Positions 42,643-52,889 of a DNA stretch of 64,000 nucleotides are shown here, piece by piece; the stretch's first letter is position 1; each line of letters starts with the position of its first letter. The stretch is from contig JASPKZ010010274.1 in the NCBI GenBank assembly GCA_030220185.1, positions 558,001 to 622,000 of the forward strand. The letters run 5' to 3'. Under the pieces are notes generated by a model that did no database searches, was not told the origin of the DNA, and saw only the letters and a list, made by a program, of their open reading frames with translations. This DNA is from Diploptera punctata. Taxonomy: Eukaryota; Arthropoda; Insecta; Blattodea; Blaberidae. Both the position numbers and the translations under genes were made by a program.

Positions 42643-43024
42643 TGTTTCAATTAACTGCGATGCATGATATCGTACCTATACATGGAGAAGAAATTAGGGG
42701 AATTTCAACAGATATGTGGTACAATAAAAACATATTTGAGATATAAGACCACAAGGGAAACTCAAATAAAATTTTACAAACAGTAGTCGTTCCAACGTTA
42801 TCATATGGGTCTGAGACTTGACCTTTAACGATCTCTGATAAACATTTGAAATGCATCTTCAATAGTAACAGTTGAATCCATATTTTAAAGTCATTTACAT
42901 CTTGTTTTCCAAACTCCAAAAATGATGACAGGGACTCCCGAGTTTAGAGTGCGCGAGCTATAGTTCCCGCTCGGTAGAGGACTGGTATATCTCCGGAATA
43001 TTTTTCTGCAAGAGAGTTGTATCT

Positions 43025-43185
43025 TTTTATTGACTATTTAACTCATGTCGCAAATGATAGTCAATGACCAACCACGTTCCAATGAATTCTGTTTTACACC
43101 AATGAGAGTCGTGTTTCACCTCGCTCTTTATCGATTTCCCTTTATCAGCTCCTGATTTTGTGATAAATAAAGCTCCTCCTTTTTT
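43025..43185 (-). repeat. Family F repeat (single arm)
   Basis: The minus strand GTTGGTCATTGACTATCATTTGCGACATGAGTTAAATAGTCAA and preceding TCGATAAAGAGCGAGGTGAAACACGACT match 57410-57545 on the plus strand in order, at about three quarters identity. Confidence 0.65.
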
Positions 43186-43570
43186 TAATATTCTGAACAG
43201 GTTATACCATTATTTTTCTCCAACAACTGATTGAATATAGCAACTAATGAATAGATTTAGTGATTTTACTGAGTTGTTTATTCAAAATATAAATGATTAA
43301 CCTGTAATGTTGATTATAATAGTTTGATGTGTTTCATTATTTATCCACTAGAGTGCATTCTTACAATATTGCGATCCTATTTGGCAATACATAATATGAT
43401 CGAGTTGCAGTGAATATACATAACCTCACATTTCTAATTTGTTTTCAAACATCGCCGTTTACATTAACTATATAAATATTTTAAAACACCGGTAACTATA
43501 TTCAAGTAATTATATTTTAGTAAAGAACTTAATTATATTCGTTAAATAGTCCTAACAAATGTCATTCTTT

Positions 43571-43639
43571 ATTTCCAAATTCTCTAGATAAATTGAGTCC
43601 TCACTTCGTGAGTCGTGAATTTATCGATAATTTGGAAAT
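43571..43639. repeat. Near-perfect hairpin, about 33-bp arms
   Basis: ATTTCCAAAT...GATAAATT...GAGTCCTCAC folds back on GTGAGTCGTGAATTTATC...ATTTGGAAAT with a few mismatches around a CTTC centre. No coding content; a small MITE or a stem-loop of a larger element. Confidence 0.75.
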
Positions 43640-43719
43640 CAGTCGTGGCATTACTTACGAAAAATCGTCACCGTTCGACCAATTTATATATTATATTCTG
43701 ACTTATCGCATTTGAGATG

Positions 43720-44590
43720 TCTGGAATGGGCACCCCTTCCGACAGCTCTGCCATTGCCGCCTAGTTCTCGTAGTATAATTTGAACACACTCTACTACAAA
43801 CTCGGTAAATATGTTGACGCGGATAGCGGTCGCGTAGGATTGAGATGGAATATCTTTAAATTAACTTCCCAGATGTTTACAACTTTTCCAATTTCCTTCA
43901 TTTATTTAACACTATTTCACTTTATACACAGGAGTATAATTTGATGAAAATAAATTCTCTCTTCACAAATTATTTTATTAACCAGTTCTTTACACTCGCT
44001 GACAGTTTCACTTTGAATATTTTCTTGTCTTCACACTAAGATCATGTTTACTCGTCCTCATGTTGGACACAACTAACCAGTACGACTTATACATGCGAGT
44101 GCGGAACATTCTGGGTATCAACATCGCTCATTTGCGAGAAGAATGTCATACGGTAACTAAAAAAATGCGGATTTTGAGTTATTGGCACTACTTGACAGAT
44201 AAAACTCAGTTCTATATTATGGACAAACGCGATTGTATGCAATGAGTTGGTATAGTAATTTGATATTTATGACAATTAGAGGCAAAGTTCTATTGATTTT
44301 AAACATTTAAATGCATCTCCTCAAGAACTATGATTTTCTTTATGTCACTCTTCTCGCAAATGAGTGTAATTCTCTCGTACAGAGAGTACGAAAGATAATC
44401 CCCTAACCGATGTATCTGAAAAATTATTACTCCAGAAAGGATGTCTAGAGAAGTCGTCCATTGACTGCACATCACTCGAACGTATTTCCTATTGGCTTAT
44501 AAGGAATCATACCGCTGCCCGCAAAATTCAAAGGCGGAAATCTTAGCAACTCATCACCAATGCGTCATAATGCCGTCGGAAGGTGTTAAT
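43720..44590. repeat. Nested short inverted repeats (possible MITE)
   Basis: Outer pair: CACCCCTTCCGACAGC near 43733 against GCCGTCGGAAGGTGTT near 44570. Inner pair: CTCATTTGCGAGAAGAATGTCAT (44128-44150) against ATGTCACTCTTCTCGCAAATGAG (44342-44364), 21 of 23 matching. The two pairs are concentric, as in a DNA element with subterminal repeats. The 61-codon frame at 44060-44245 has no known domain. Confidence 0.5.
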
Positions 44591-44990
44591 GAGAATTATC
44601 ACCATTTTCCTCTTCTTCTTCAGGACAGCAGCCCACGTTGAGCCTCACTATCTTACGGATATAGCTCCTTCTCTATCATGGACGACCTTCTACCAGTAAC
44701 AAATGACGATCTTCTTCACATCCTCAACAACACAATTCAACGTCGTGACATCTTGACACCTCTTTTTGACTGCATTATGCTTTTAGGAATTGTTTTTATC
44801 CATCCCTTGGACGTGCCCGGGCCATCGCATTATATTTGTTTTTATTAAGGTTACAATGTCTTAATGGGCACATACGGTGTTAGTTAATGTTAATTTAATA
44901 ATGTTTCCTTTGTAAGTTCATTGTGCTTGTTAAAGGAAATTTGTCAATGTGCTATATTTGTAATCCACCGCTATGTATCGGGGTAACGTC
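44591..44990. other. No gene seen
   Basis: Slightly GC-richer DNA (44600-44820) without an ORF of note; no family recognised. Confidence 0.4.
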
Positions 44991-44994
44991 GCGT

Positions 44995-45140
44995 CGTTGC
45001 CTCGTACAAAGCGGGCCAGATTCGATCCCCTATCGGGATAAGCTTTCTGGGCGATGTTGTTTTCGGCATTTTTACTCACCTGTAAGACAAATGCCCGGAA
45101 ACTTTAAGGTCGAAATATGCCGCGAACACTTTCTGGCCAT
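44995..45140 (+). mobile_element. Degraded SINE S2 head and body
   Basis: CGTCGTTGCCTCGTAC...CAGATTCGATCCCCTATCGGG (B-box region), then TACTCACCTGTAAGACAAATGCCCGG and CTGGCCATCATAATAATA follow the S2 order but at lower identity than the 41, 47 and 48 kb copies. Confidence 0.65.
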
Positions 45141-45359
45141 CATAATAATATTATGATATTCATCTTGTTTAATATCAATGAGTGAGAAAATAGCGTGACT
45201 TATCTTAAAATGATTTTTGCCATGCATTTAGCGGGTCCCTCATTCAGGGAGAGCCTCCATTCCTTCAAAAATGTATGTATGAGATTCTGGTTGCGTGAAA
45301 TATGTAGAATGTGCCTAAAAATGGAGATGTTGAACAAATGTCAGCCGTTGCATGCCAAA

Positions 45360-45742
45360 ACCTACTTTGAATTTCTCTCAGAGAAGTGTTGTGATGTACG
45401 AATGTCGTGTCCAAAAAATTATTTGCTGCTTTTAACTGCAAAGCACTAAAATCTAACGCCAAATATTTCATTTAAGCTACAGGGAAGAATAATTTAATAC
45501 AACTCCTCATTTGGTGGATTGGATAATCCTCACAATCTGCCTTCCGCGCCAGCTCCGTCTTACTCAACTCGCCTCTATTCAAACAGAGAGTTCATCTGCT
45601 TCGCATTATGGGTTGCCATTGCTGGATTTTGAATTCGATTTCTGTGCCTTGCATCTGAAAGCGGCAGATATTTTTTTGGATACGCCTTGGTACATTATAA
45701 CGCTTCTGTGAGAGCAATTTCAAGATACATTTCGGCATTCAA
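45360..45742. repeat. Inverted repeat, about 105-bp arms
   Basis: The minus strand of 45360-45460 and the plus strand of 45635-45742 both read TGC(A/C)(G/T)...AAAGC(A/G)GCA(A/G)AT.ATTTTTTTGGA.ACG, at about three quarters identity. Both translate to ALxLKAAxxFLDT...REIQ/EQFQ-like words, so a coding fragment of an unknown family was duplicated in inverse orientation. Spacer about 175 bp. Confidence 0.6.
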
Positions 45743-45774
45743 TAAGAGAAATATAATATATGAAAATAAAATTA

Positions 45775-45985
45775 TGTCATCATCATCATGAACAAATTCG
45801 TTTTAGGCCATGTGGCCTGTACGGTAAACCTAGCGAAGATGGTCTTGATCTTTCCACCGATGTTTTGGTCTTCCTTGGTCCCTATGTCCAGTTGGGGTAT
45901 ATTGGAATGCCAATTTTGGAAGTCTATTTCTTGCCATTCTTCTCAGATGATTTTTCCATTCTTGTTGGTAAAAATATGTAAGACT
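45775..45985 (-). pseudogene. LINE C-terminal tail (family G)
   Basis: The minus-strand frame reads MEKSSEEWQEIDFQNWHSN, IPQLDIGTKEDQNIGGKIKT and FTVQATWPKTNLF, then a (GAT)n tail at 45780-45790. It is the better-preserved of the two G copies; GIGTKEDQ-like words match 6385-6560. Confidence 0.7.
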
Positions 45986-46379
45986 TCAAAAGCCCCTAGT
46001 TATTGTTTTTATACAAGGCTATCAACCCGGGAGACGTAAGTTGAAACTGTTTATAGGTGGGTACCTCTTGGCAGGGGGTGGGTACTAGTAATACTTAATG
46101 GCTAAGTTCTGCCACGGATCCAGTATCTCGGGATATAAATAAAGCCCCTGCCTAGCGATACAGGTGAAGACTATAACGGTAAACGAGGATACAAGAGAAC
46201 ACGCGATCACCAAGGCTCGAAGAGCGGATGTTTGGGGATAATATATAGAGGAAGTGGAACAGAAGCTCAAATATGCCAGCCCCATCGCTATTCTTACCTT
46301 ACGTAGCGCTCATAACGCTGCCAGAGGACACTTCAGTTACTGAAAATTTAACATTCACACCGGACTGAGATGGTGTGAC

Positions 46380-46445
46380 TAATTTTAATCCGGAACAGGC
46401 CTAAATGCCTAAACCTTGATGTCGATGATGGTGATTATGAAGACA
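46380..46445 (+). pseudogene. LINE 3'-terminal fragment
   Basis: AATCCGGAACAGGCCTAAATGCC...CTTGATGTCGATGATGG is the tail of the LINE type seen on the minus strand at 24885-24985. Confidence 0.6.
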
Positions 46446-46515
46446 ATTTAACACCTGAACCGGGATTTGAACCCAAGACCTCTAACTCTATACGTTAGAG
46501 CTGTACCGTCTTCGC
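46440..46515 (-). mobile_element. tRNA-like SINE head fragment
   Basis: On the minus strand GGGTTCAAATCCCGG is a perfect B-box block followed by TTCAGGTGTTAAATTGTC; the A-box side (GGTACAGCTCTAACG) is weaker. Related to S3 by the B-box region only. Confidence 0.55.
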
Positions 46516-46610
46516 TCTCCAGGTTTTCAGTGCAATCATTAATTTTCCTTTCTTTAAATACATTTATCTATGATAAGAGGTATCAAGACATCGAGTGTAA
46601 GGAGGATGGT

Positions 46611-46727
46611 ATTACACTCTATCCGAATTCAGCACAAGAAAATGCTCCGATTACACTCTATCCGAATTCAGCACAAGAAAATGCTCCGATTACACTCTAT
46701 CCGAATTCAGCACAAGAAAATGCTCCG
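46611..46727. repeat. Perfect 39-bp tandem triplication
   Basis: Three identical units (46611-46649, 46650-46688, 46689-46727) starting ATTACACTCTATCCG and ending AATGCTCCG. Thirty-nine is 13 codons, so the plus frame reads ITLYPNSAQENAP three times, but the frame starts inside a SINE and shows no other protein feature. Identity of all three units means very recent amplification or an assembly duplicate. Confidence 0.95.
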
Positions 46728-46749
46728 ATATTAATTTTATAGGGAGCTG

Positions 46750-47050
46750 GGTGAGATCCAAGATCAGACTGAATACTATGGTTGAAAATAAATCTCCAAA
46801 TCATGGCCGTCCGAGATCGTGCGTTGTCAGCTTGTGGGTAGTTGCCGTCTCAACTCGACTATCGAGGTGCATTTTAATTACGGTATTTCCCTTTAAGTAC
46901 TTAAAACAACATTTTTGTTTGTCTTTTTTTTGGAATTTTTTAATGTTAATTTTAATCAAAATGTTGATGTTGAACTACAAATTTTAAGAGATATTTTTAG
47001 ACAAAAGGTGATTTCGATAGTAGCATTTTTTATTTTTATTATATAATTTT
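46750..47050. other. No gene seen
   Basis: Short frame 46751-46987 has no recognised domain; AT-rich toward 47050. Confidence 0.4.
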
Positions 47051-47384
47051 ATCATGTAGCATTCTACCGCTGTGGACTCGAGGTAGCGTGCTGCCTTGTC
47101 ACGCAACGGGCCCGGGTTCGATCACCGGTCAGGCAGTTTTCCTGGGTGAGGTTTGTATGGGGTTTTTTCCTCACCTGTAAGACAAATGCCAGGAAAACTT
47201 TAAGGACCAAACGGTCCCCGAAATCATATGGCCATCATCATCATCCTTCACCGGTGTGGAAAGCAACGGGAAGCTACCACACCTACAATTCCCTAGTAAA
47301 GCTGCAAAGCATAGAATGAAAATGCTATGATTGCAGTGAAGGACCTTCCTTCGGGCAGAATTACCATGGATGGATCATCTAGCA
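47051..47384 (+). mobile_element. SINE S2, full length, with TSD
   Basis: ATCATGTAGCA (47051-47061) and ATCATCTAGCA (47374-47384) flank the body, one mismatch. Head ACCGCTGTGGACTCGAGG, B-box GGGTTCGATCACC, body CCTCACCTGTAAGACAAATG, end GGCAGAATTACCATGGATGG. It stands opposite to the copy at 47759, about 375 bp away. Confidence 0.9.
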
Positions 47385-47539
47385 AAACCATTTTACATTG
47401 CTACAAAATAAAAAAATAAGGGGAAATGTAATAGGAGTTAAGTTCTTATCATCTACCTTAAACGTTTATAACAGAAGTTATTATATTTGAAGACGATTGT
47501 TTTTTAAGGTACAAAAATTATTACAAAACAATTTTTATA

Positions 47540-47600
47540 ATTAAAATTATTTTAACCTCAACGGTGTTCAAACGTGAATATTAAAAGTGTAGATCTACCA
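47540..47600 (-). mobile_element. Solitary Penelope-like 3' end
   Basis: The minus strand AACACCGTTGAGGTTAAAATAATTTTAATTAT matches the 3'-end words at 19595 and 34085. No palindromic partner was found. Confidence 0.45.
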
Positions 47601-47758
47601 TAAAGTAGATTTAAGAGTTTACATTTCTTTCTGTGACCTTTATGTATTAAAATGAATGTGAGTCAGTCTGTCTGTTTGTTCGTTTGTGTGTCTATCTTTA
47701 ATGAACTGAACAACTACTTGACCGACTTGAATTGGATTTTTACTATCATTTAGGCAAT

Positions 47759-48130
47759 GTTTCTGTGATCCATTCATAGTAATTCTGCCCGAAGGCAGGT
47801 CCTTCACTGCAATCATAGCATTTTAATGCTATGCTCGTAGCTTTACTAGGGCATTGTGTAGGTGTGGTAGCTTCCCGTTGCTTTCCACACCGGTGAAGGA
47901 TGATGATGATAATGATAATGGTAAGGATGATAATGATAAGGATGATGGCCATGTGATTTTGGGGACCGTTTGGGCCTTAAAGTTTTCCTGACATTTGTCT
48001 TACAGGTGAGGAAAAACCCTGATAAAAACCTCACCCAGAAAAACTGCCCCGACCGGGGATCGAACCCGGGACCGCTGCGTGACAAGGCAGCACGCTACCT
48101 CAACACCACAGCGGTGGACGTTTCTGGGAT
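47759..48130 (-). mobile_element. SINE S2, full length, with TSD
   Basis: GTTTCTGTGAT (47759-47769) and GTTTCTGGGAT (48120-48130) bracket a 350-base body, one mismatch. On the minus strand the B-box CCGGGTTCGATCCCC is perfect. Frames at 47746-47952, 47846-48085 and 47970-48170 are SINE sequence, not genes. Confidence 0.92.
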
Positions 48131-48810
48131 AATTAGCGTAAATAACATATTATTACAGTACGTACTCTAGGGCCGGAGCTAAAAGAAAGGCATCAGGTGC
48201 ACTAGAAAATAGTAGCTTTTTGGATGCTTAAATGGTTTATGCTGCCTAAACCATAATATATACACTTAATTATAGTACACAGAATCCAATATCTCAAAAA
48301 CATTATATAAACCAGTCCGAGACAATATACACGTTGTCTATCCTATACGGATAACTCACAATAATCGTTTTTCTTTTTCAGCTCATTGATGTTAAGAAGA
48401 TCGGAATAAGTAGATTCCCGGGCAACACCAGGTAATCAACAAGGGTATCTAAAAATAATTACGATATAAATGTATAATTATTTTTATTTTTAATTATTCA
48501 ACTAAATATAAAAAATATTTTTTATACGTTTCGCTAATAACTAAATATTTATTTTTTTACCTTAGTTTTCCCTTCGATGTTTAAGTTGCTATAACTCTTC
48601 CAGACCATATAGGGCCACGACCCGGCTTAAACTCTGGATCGCACATGTATTGTTTGAACCATACATGGACATGGAGGACCTCCCAGCTTGAGTATTCAGT
48701 TCAATCCTAGTGCCACTTCCCACACAAAAAAATTATAGCAATCCACACAAACCACTCGTAGAATCATGCTAAATAAGATTAATATGACAGGGTGATTATT
48801 AATACCATGA
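48131..48810. other. No gene seen
   Basis: Unique DNA. Around 48600-48720 it is GC-richer, with GACCTCCCAGCTTGAG and TTCAATCC words, possibly an eroded SINE, unassigned. Confidence 0.4.
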
Positions 48811-48814
48811 AATG

Positions 48815-48960
48815 ATGAGGGTCTATTTGTACTTTACAGTTTCCCGAAATATTTCTCACAGATGAAAAAAAAAACCAAAAGAAACTCACTCAGCAAACTT
48901 TTGCCGAAAGATCAGCGAATCGCCCTTTGTGCGATTGGCGTTAGACACCACAGTGGTGAA
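48815..48960 (-). mobile_element. Degraded SINE S2
   Basis: AAACTCACTCAGCAAACTTTTGCC and CGTTAGACACCACAGTGGTGAACAG keep the order of the S2 body and head on the minus strand, but the B-box is lost. Confidence 0.55.
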
Positions 48961-49236
48961 CAGCCAAATAAACTTGTGAATTAAAAAATGAAAATATGAG
49001 CATGAAGAACACTTATGAAAGATCATATCGAAAACAAGCAAAGTGAATTTGTGTTCCTCATATAATGAGAAATAAATTAACTTATATTGCATCAGAGATG
49101 ATAAAAAGGGTCTGGAGTATTTAAAATGTTCTTAAGTAATCATTTGATGTGACGTTTACATGATAAAAATCGATATTCCTTATTCACTAAATAAGAAAAA
49201 TAAAATTTTCTTGCATAACATCCTCATCTCATGTCA

Positions 49237-49432
49237 CAAGGGGAAATGAAATGAAAACAAAATGAATGAGATGTGTGTGAAGAAATGGTGGAATGAAATT
49301 TGTGGCAGGAGAACACGGAAAAAAACACCGATGAACTCCTGCCTAGACTTCGTTTTGTCAATCACGAAACCCACATGTGGTACCGATACCCGAATTCGAA
49401 GCGAGCGTTGTTAAATTACAAACCATGGAATT
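49237..49432 (-). mobile_element. SINE S7, second copy
   Basis: The minus strand TTTTTTTCCGTGTTCTCCTGCC, then ATTCCACCATTTCTTC and ATCTCATTCATT, corresponds to the S7 body at 13630-13700; the head near 49430 is eroded. Confidence 0.6.
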
Positions 49433-50130
49433 TAAATTCGAAGTCAATTTTTAAAAAATTATAATAATCATTATTATTAATATTACATGATTAATTGGTT
49501 AATTAGCATTAATTAATTAAAATAAGTCAAGTTTATAACAAATGTAATTTGATTATAATCCCATAATGCTTGGTCAAAGAGAAAAGGTATCTTAAGTTAG
49601 CTTTAGTGATATAACGTGTAACTTCTAAACACTGTAAAACTTAAGCAGCCTACATTAATAAAACTGCTCAGTCAACCGCTTATAATCTATATGTTAGCAC
49701 TTATCAATTAACCTTTCTGAACGCGAAACTTGTTTTCTTAAAATATACTCGCTTCTTTCGTGAAGTTGGATTGATACTGATTGGACCTTCAGACGTTATA
49801 CGCTCTACGGCATGAAAATCAGTCATGTAAAGGTTATGCAGTCTTGCATAAATCATAAAGTAATATTAGGAAGTAAGTAAGTTACGAATTTTAAATCATA
49901 AAGTATTTTAACTACAACTAGGTTTCATGTAATTAATAAGTCTAAATTATACAAATATACATTTGCTTTCATAAATATTTCTAATGATTAATTTCGATTT
50001 AAATCTAGATTCTTCTAGAATTTGTAAAGATCACGTTGCTAAAATCACGTCAAATTTCAAATGTGAGAATCATTTAACAAATTGAACAGCAAATGACTGA
50101 AGTATATTAATGCCTAAAGTTAGGAAGGTT
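49433..50130. other. No gene seen
   Basis: AT-rich unique DNA without recognisable repeats. Confidence 0.4.
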
Positions 50131-50939
50131 TGTTATAACCCAAATTTTATAGCCTTTATTAAAAATTAATTTTTCCCCTATAAATATTTGGTTATAATTA
50201 TTAGGGTTTTTAGACAGTTTATTTAATAAAAATACACATCTGGTTGACGTGTACCAATCACGTATCGGCACAACATCACGTCAGGTGAAAGCGACCCACT
50301 TGGAAATATATATAAACTCGGGGTTTCAACCCCTAAAGCAGACTCGTCGGGGGTTGGAGAGATAGCTCTGACCCCCCATGTGGCTAGTTGCAGCGAGCGT
50401 CCTCGACTCCGAGATCACCTATCATGGACGAACGTAAGCCGGCGTACTTGTTTACACTTATTCATAGAGTAGTATTGGCATTAGTTTTAGATAGGCCTAA
50501 TAAACTCAAGCATTAAGTATCCAGCCTAAGAGGCTTAATATAGTCTTAGCTAATATATTTTGTCCAGGCTAATTTTTAGGTCTTGTATGTTTCAGAATAT
50601 TTCAACTTGTCTTTCTGTTATAAACTCTCTAACATTACTTAAATGTGTTAAGTGTATATTTTCGTTTTTAGCTTTATTTTATTTATGTCTGCCTTAATTC
50701 CTTAGTTTTTGCTATCTTTTGCAAAGTTAGGTAAATCCTGACCTTGATTTAGTGTTGGCCCGTCTCATTTATTAACCTCGGTTACAAAATATAGCGCGCT
50801 ACCCCTTAAAGGGAGTCGGGCCTTAAGAAGGTTTTTATCTTAATATATTTAAATTGTAAATTTTATTTGCTATAATTTTGTATAAAATTAGTTTCCCCTT
50901 ACTGCCGAAGTAGAATTTTTGTATTTGTAAGCACAACAT
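50131..50939 (+). promoter_or_regulatory. Promoter-like block, possibly a solo LTR
   Basis: A TATA box (TATATATAAAC, about 50305-50315) is followed by a GC-rich stretch with TCGGGGTTTCAACCCC and CGTCGGGGGTTGG, then an AATAAA at about 50500. A TG start at 50131 (TGTTATAACC) and ...GCACAACA end at 50939 are candidate LTR termini. No second copy and no target duplication are visible. An ATG at 50424 opens only about 30 codons. Confidence 0.35.
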
Positions 50940-50941
50940 AG

Positions 50942-51892
50942 TACAGTAAAACTTGATCAATGCGGAACCATTTTTTTCAGCATTAGACAAAATTCCGCAT
51001 TATAAAAAAGTAAAAATTATTAATAATAATCTTAGATTATAGAGTACCGTATGTCTTTTACGTACCTTGGATCAATTGTAATTTCGCTGCCTTTGAGAAG
51101 TGAAGTATCGTATATATGCGCGACTTCGACGGGAACGCGCGAAAAAAACATCCCCTCGTCAGCAGTAAAAATGTCTCTTAGGCGCGTATCCTGGAATTAA
51201 AGTATGTAGTTTCGGTTTCCATTCACTAACTACAGTTTCGTCCACATCGTTTGATTCCCCGTAAATTTCATTACACACTACATTGTGTCGGCTTTTAAAA
51301 TTGTCCATCCAACCTAAAAATGCCTAGAAATCGTTATTCCTTAGGGATTAAGCAACAGATATAAGAGCTTGACTTTGGAGCATCGGTCCGGAAATTAGGA
51401 GATTTATCTTCAATCACTTTCACTTTTTCGTTTAATGACAATGATACATAGGTTTTTAGCCATCTTTATTCCGGAAATTCAGAACGCTAACCGTGAAGAT
51501 CGGTCTCAGAATTTAAACTAATTCAAGATTCTGCACTGCAATGATTATTTGTAAGACAGGTATCCGTATTTCGCATAATAGGTGTGCAGTGAGGCCGAAA
51601 TAACATTTCAGATACAGGTCTCTACTTCACCAAGTGGCAGGAATCATATATTTTTTTAGCATAATGGAATTCAATAACATGGAAACTAATTTATTACTCT
51701 GTCTTTGCGCTTTATAAACAATTTTTCATGAATTGTGTAGAAATATCCTTCCGTTTCCGCGTTGGACATATTACGTTTTATGCAAAATAAATACACGTAA
51801 AATTACTATTATTTCGCCGGGACTAATAAACTAGTTCACATTGGACAGATTTCCGCATTATTCACGTTCCGATTTAAACAAGTTTTACTCTA
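50942..51892 (+). mobile_element. pogo/Tigger-type deletion derivative
   Basis: The left end CAGTAAAACTTG (50944) and right end CAAGTTTTACTC (to 51890) are inverted, continuing with ATGCGGAA-like words on both sides, and TA dinucleotides flank both ends. CAGTAAAAC is a hallmark of pogo-like termini. Inside, the ATG at 51320 opens MPRNRYSLGIKQQI, then after a stop ELDFGASVRKLG, the start of a CENP-B-type helix-turn-helix. The DDE domain is deleted, leaving 947 bp. Confidence 0.78.
51320..51421 (+). pseudogene. N-terminal stub of a pogo-type transposase
   Basis: Thirty-four codons with one internal stop resemble the MPRKRxSLxxKxxIxELxxxGxSVxKL start of CENP-B/pogo DNA-binding domains. No catalytic region follows before the right terminal repeat. 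Confidence 0.65.
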
Positions 51893-51957
51893 TCAGTATT
51901 ATTTTTCTTATTCACTATTTACCATAATTTTACGTTTATATTTTCATATTCTATATG

Positions 51958-52266
51958 TAGGAAATATATATCATCATCATCATAGTACATTCACGAATTT
52001 AGGCCATTTGTTGACCTGTTTCGGCCTCAAGAGAAACACCATCCAGAAGTCTTTTGAGTGGACGTCCTGGTCTTCTTCTTCCTGCAGGTTGATATCTTAA
52101 CATTAGTTTGGGTATTCTGTGATCTTCCATTCGATGAACATGTTGTATCCATCTTGACTTATAATCAGAAATTTTGTTTTCTAAAGATTCCATGTGTAAT
52201 TCTTCTAAGATGTCTTCATTTTTTTGTGATCTAGTAGTGTGTATCCTGCAGTCCTCCGAAGATAGG

Positions 52267-52276
<10 letters not shown>
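51958..52276 (-). mobile_element. 5'-truncated LINE with 14-bp TSD
   Basis: TAGGAAATATATAT flanks the insert (51958-51971 and 52263-52276). The insert (291 bp) on the minus strand reads MESLENKISDYKSRWIQHV, HRMEDHRIPKLMLRYQP and GRRRPGRPLKRL and ends in (GATGAT). It is nearly identical to 31484-31770. The second duplication has expanded into a (TA)n run to about 52300. Confidence 0.92.
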
Positions 52277-52304
<28 letters not shown>

Positions 52305-52477
52305 TATAATATGTACAACAATACCTGTTATTGAACAAGAGTAATCATTCCGAATATTATAATAATTAAATCAGTTATACTAATTTATCTGCATTTATTC
52401 TTCTTGTCCAGTAAAATTCCTAACAGGCTAAAAGGGAATTATATATGAAAATAATATAAAAAATATATAAATCAGAG

Positions 52478-52655
52478 AGTTGGTAGACCAAGAATGAGGT
52501 GGGAGAACAACATTAACTATGATTTGAGGGAAGTAGATTATACAGGGAATGATTGGAAAGCATTAGCTCAGGATAGGGATGTATGGAGAGCTTATGTCCG
52601 TGCGGCCATGAACCTACGGGTTCGATAGTGCCAGTGAGTAAGTAAGTAAGTATAT
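52478..52655 (+). pseudogene. LINE family A 3' end
   Basis: TTGGTAGACCAAGAATGAGGTGG to GCCAGTGAGTAAGTAAGTAAG, the cleanest copy of the family's last 175 bases; the tail here is (GTAA)n rather than (GTTA)n. Confidence 0.88.
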
Positions 52656-52692
52656 AAATCAGAGAAAATCTGAATTCAATACTAATTAAACA

Positions 52693-52870
52693 ATCTATCC
52701 ATCCATAGTAATTCTCTCCGAGGGCAGGTCTTTCACTGCAATCATAGCATTTTCATGCTATGCTTTGCTGCTTTACTAGGGAATTATAGGTGTGATAGCT
52801 TCCCGTTTCTTTCCATACCGTGAAGGATTATGATGATGATGATGATGATGATGATGATGGCCGGACGATT
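52693..52870 (-). mobile_element. SINE S2 3' half
   Basis: CCATCCATAGTAATTCTCTCC...CCATACCGTGAAGGATTATG(ATG)n GCC; the copy stops in the middle of the body, with an expanded (GAT)n at 52829-52859. Confidence 0.8.
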
Positions 52871-52889
52871 TTCAGGATTGCCAAAGGAT

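Larger units (their letters stand above)
40918..42875 (+). pseudogene. LINE family C reverse transcriptase, interrupted three times
   Basis: Segment one (40918-41290) reads NNYRGIKSLLGT, YAKILSRRI, EEQHGLRNGRSTIDY and LFIDYEKAFDKIM (palm motif A). Segment two (41970-42284) reads NGLRQGCPLSP and LFAGDQ at the FADD site, so one catalytic Asp has become Gly. Segment three (42629-42875) reads GEFQQICGTIKTYLR and TQIKFYK, then YGSET-like words. Segments line up with family C at 25142-25823 (MAFQGKNQIRSKI, IIEQVNYLNYLGC, KFQGICGTIKRTL). Between them sit element B plus a SINE and a microsatellite (41291-41970) and a minus-strand family A LINE (42299-42628). Many stops; long dead. Confidence 0.8.

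Noticed and set aside
46467..46742. 91-codon ORF with a 13-residue repeat as a secreted repeat protein
   Set aside because: The frame starts inside a SINE head, has no signal peptide or other feature, and depends on the 39-bp triplication.
50424..50520. Host gene first exon after the TATA box
   Set aside because: The ATG frame closes after about 30 codons and no splice donor or conserved protein is evident; an LTR explains the layout equally well.
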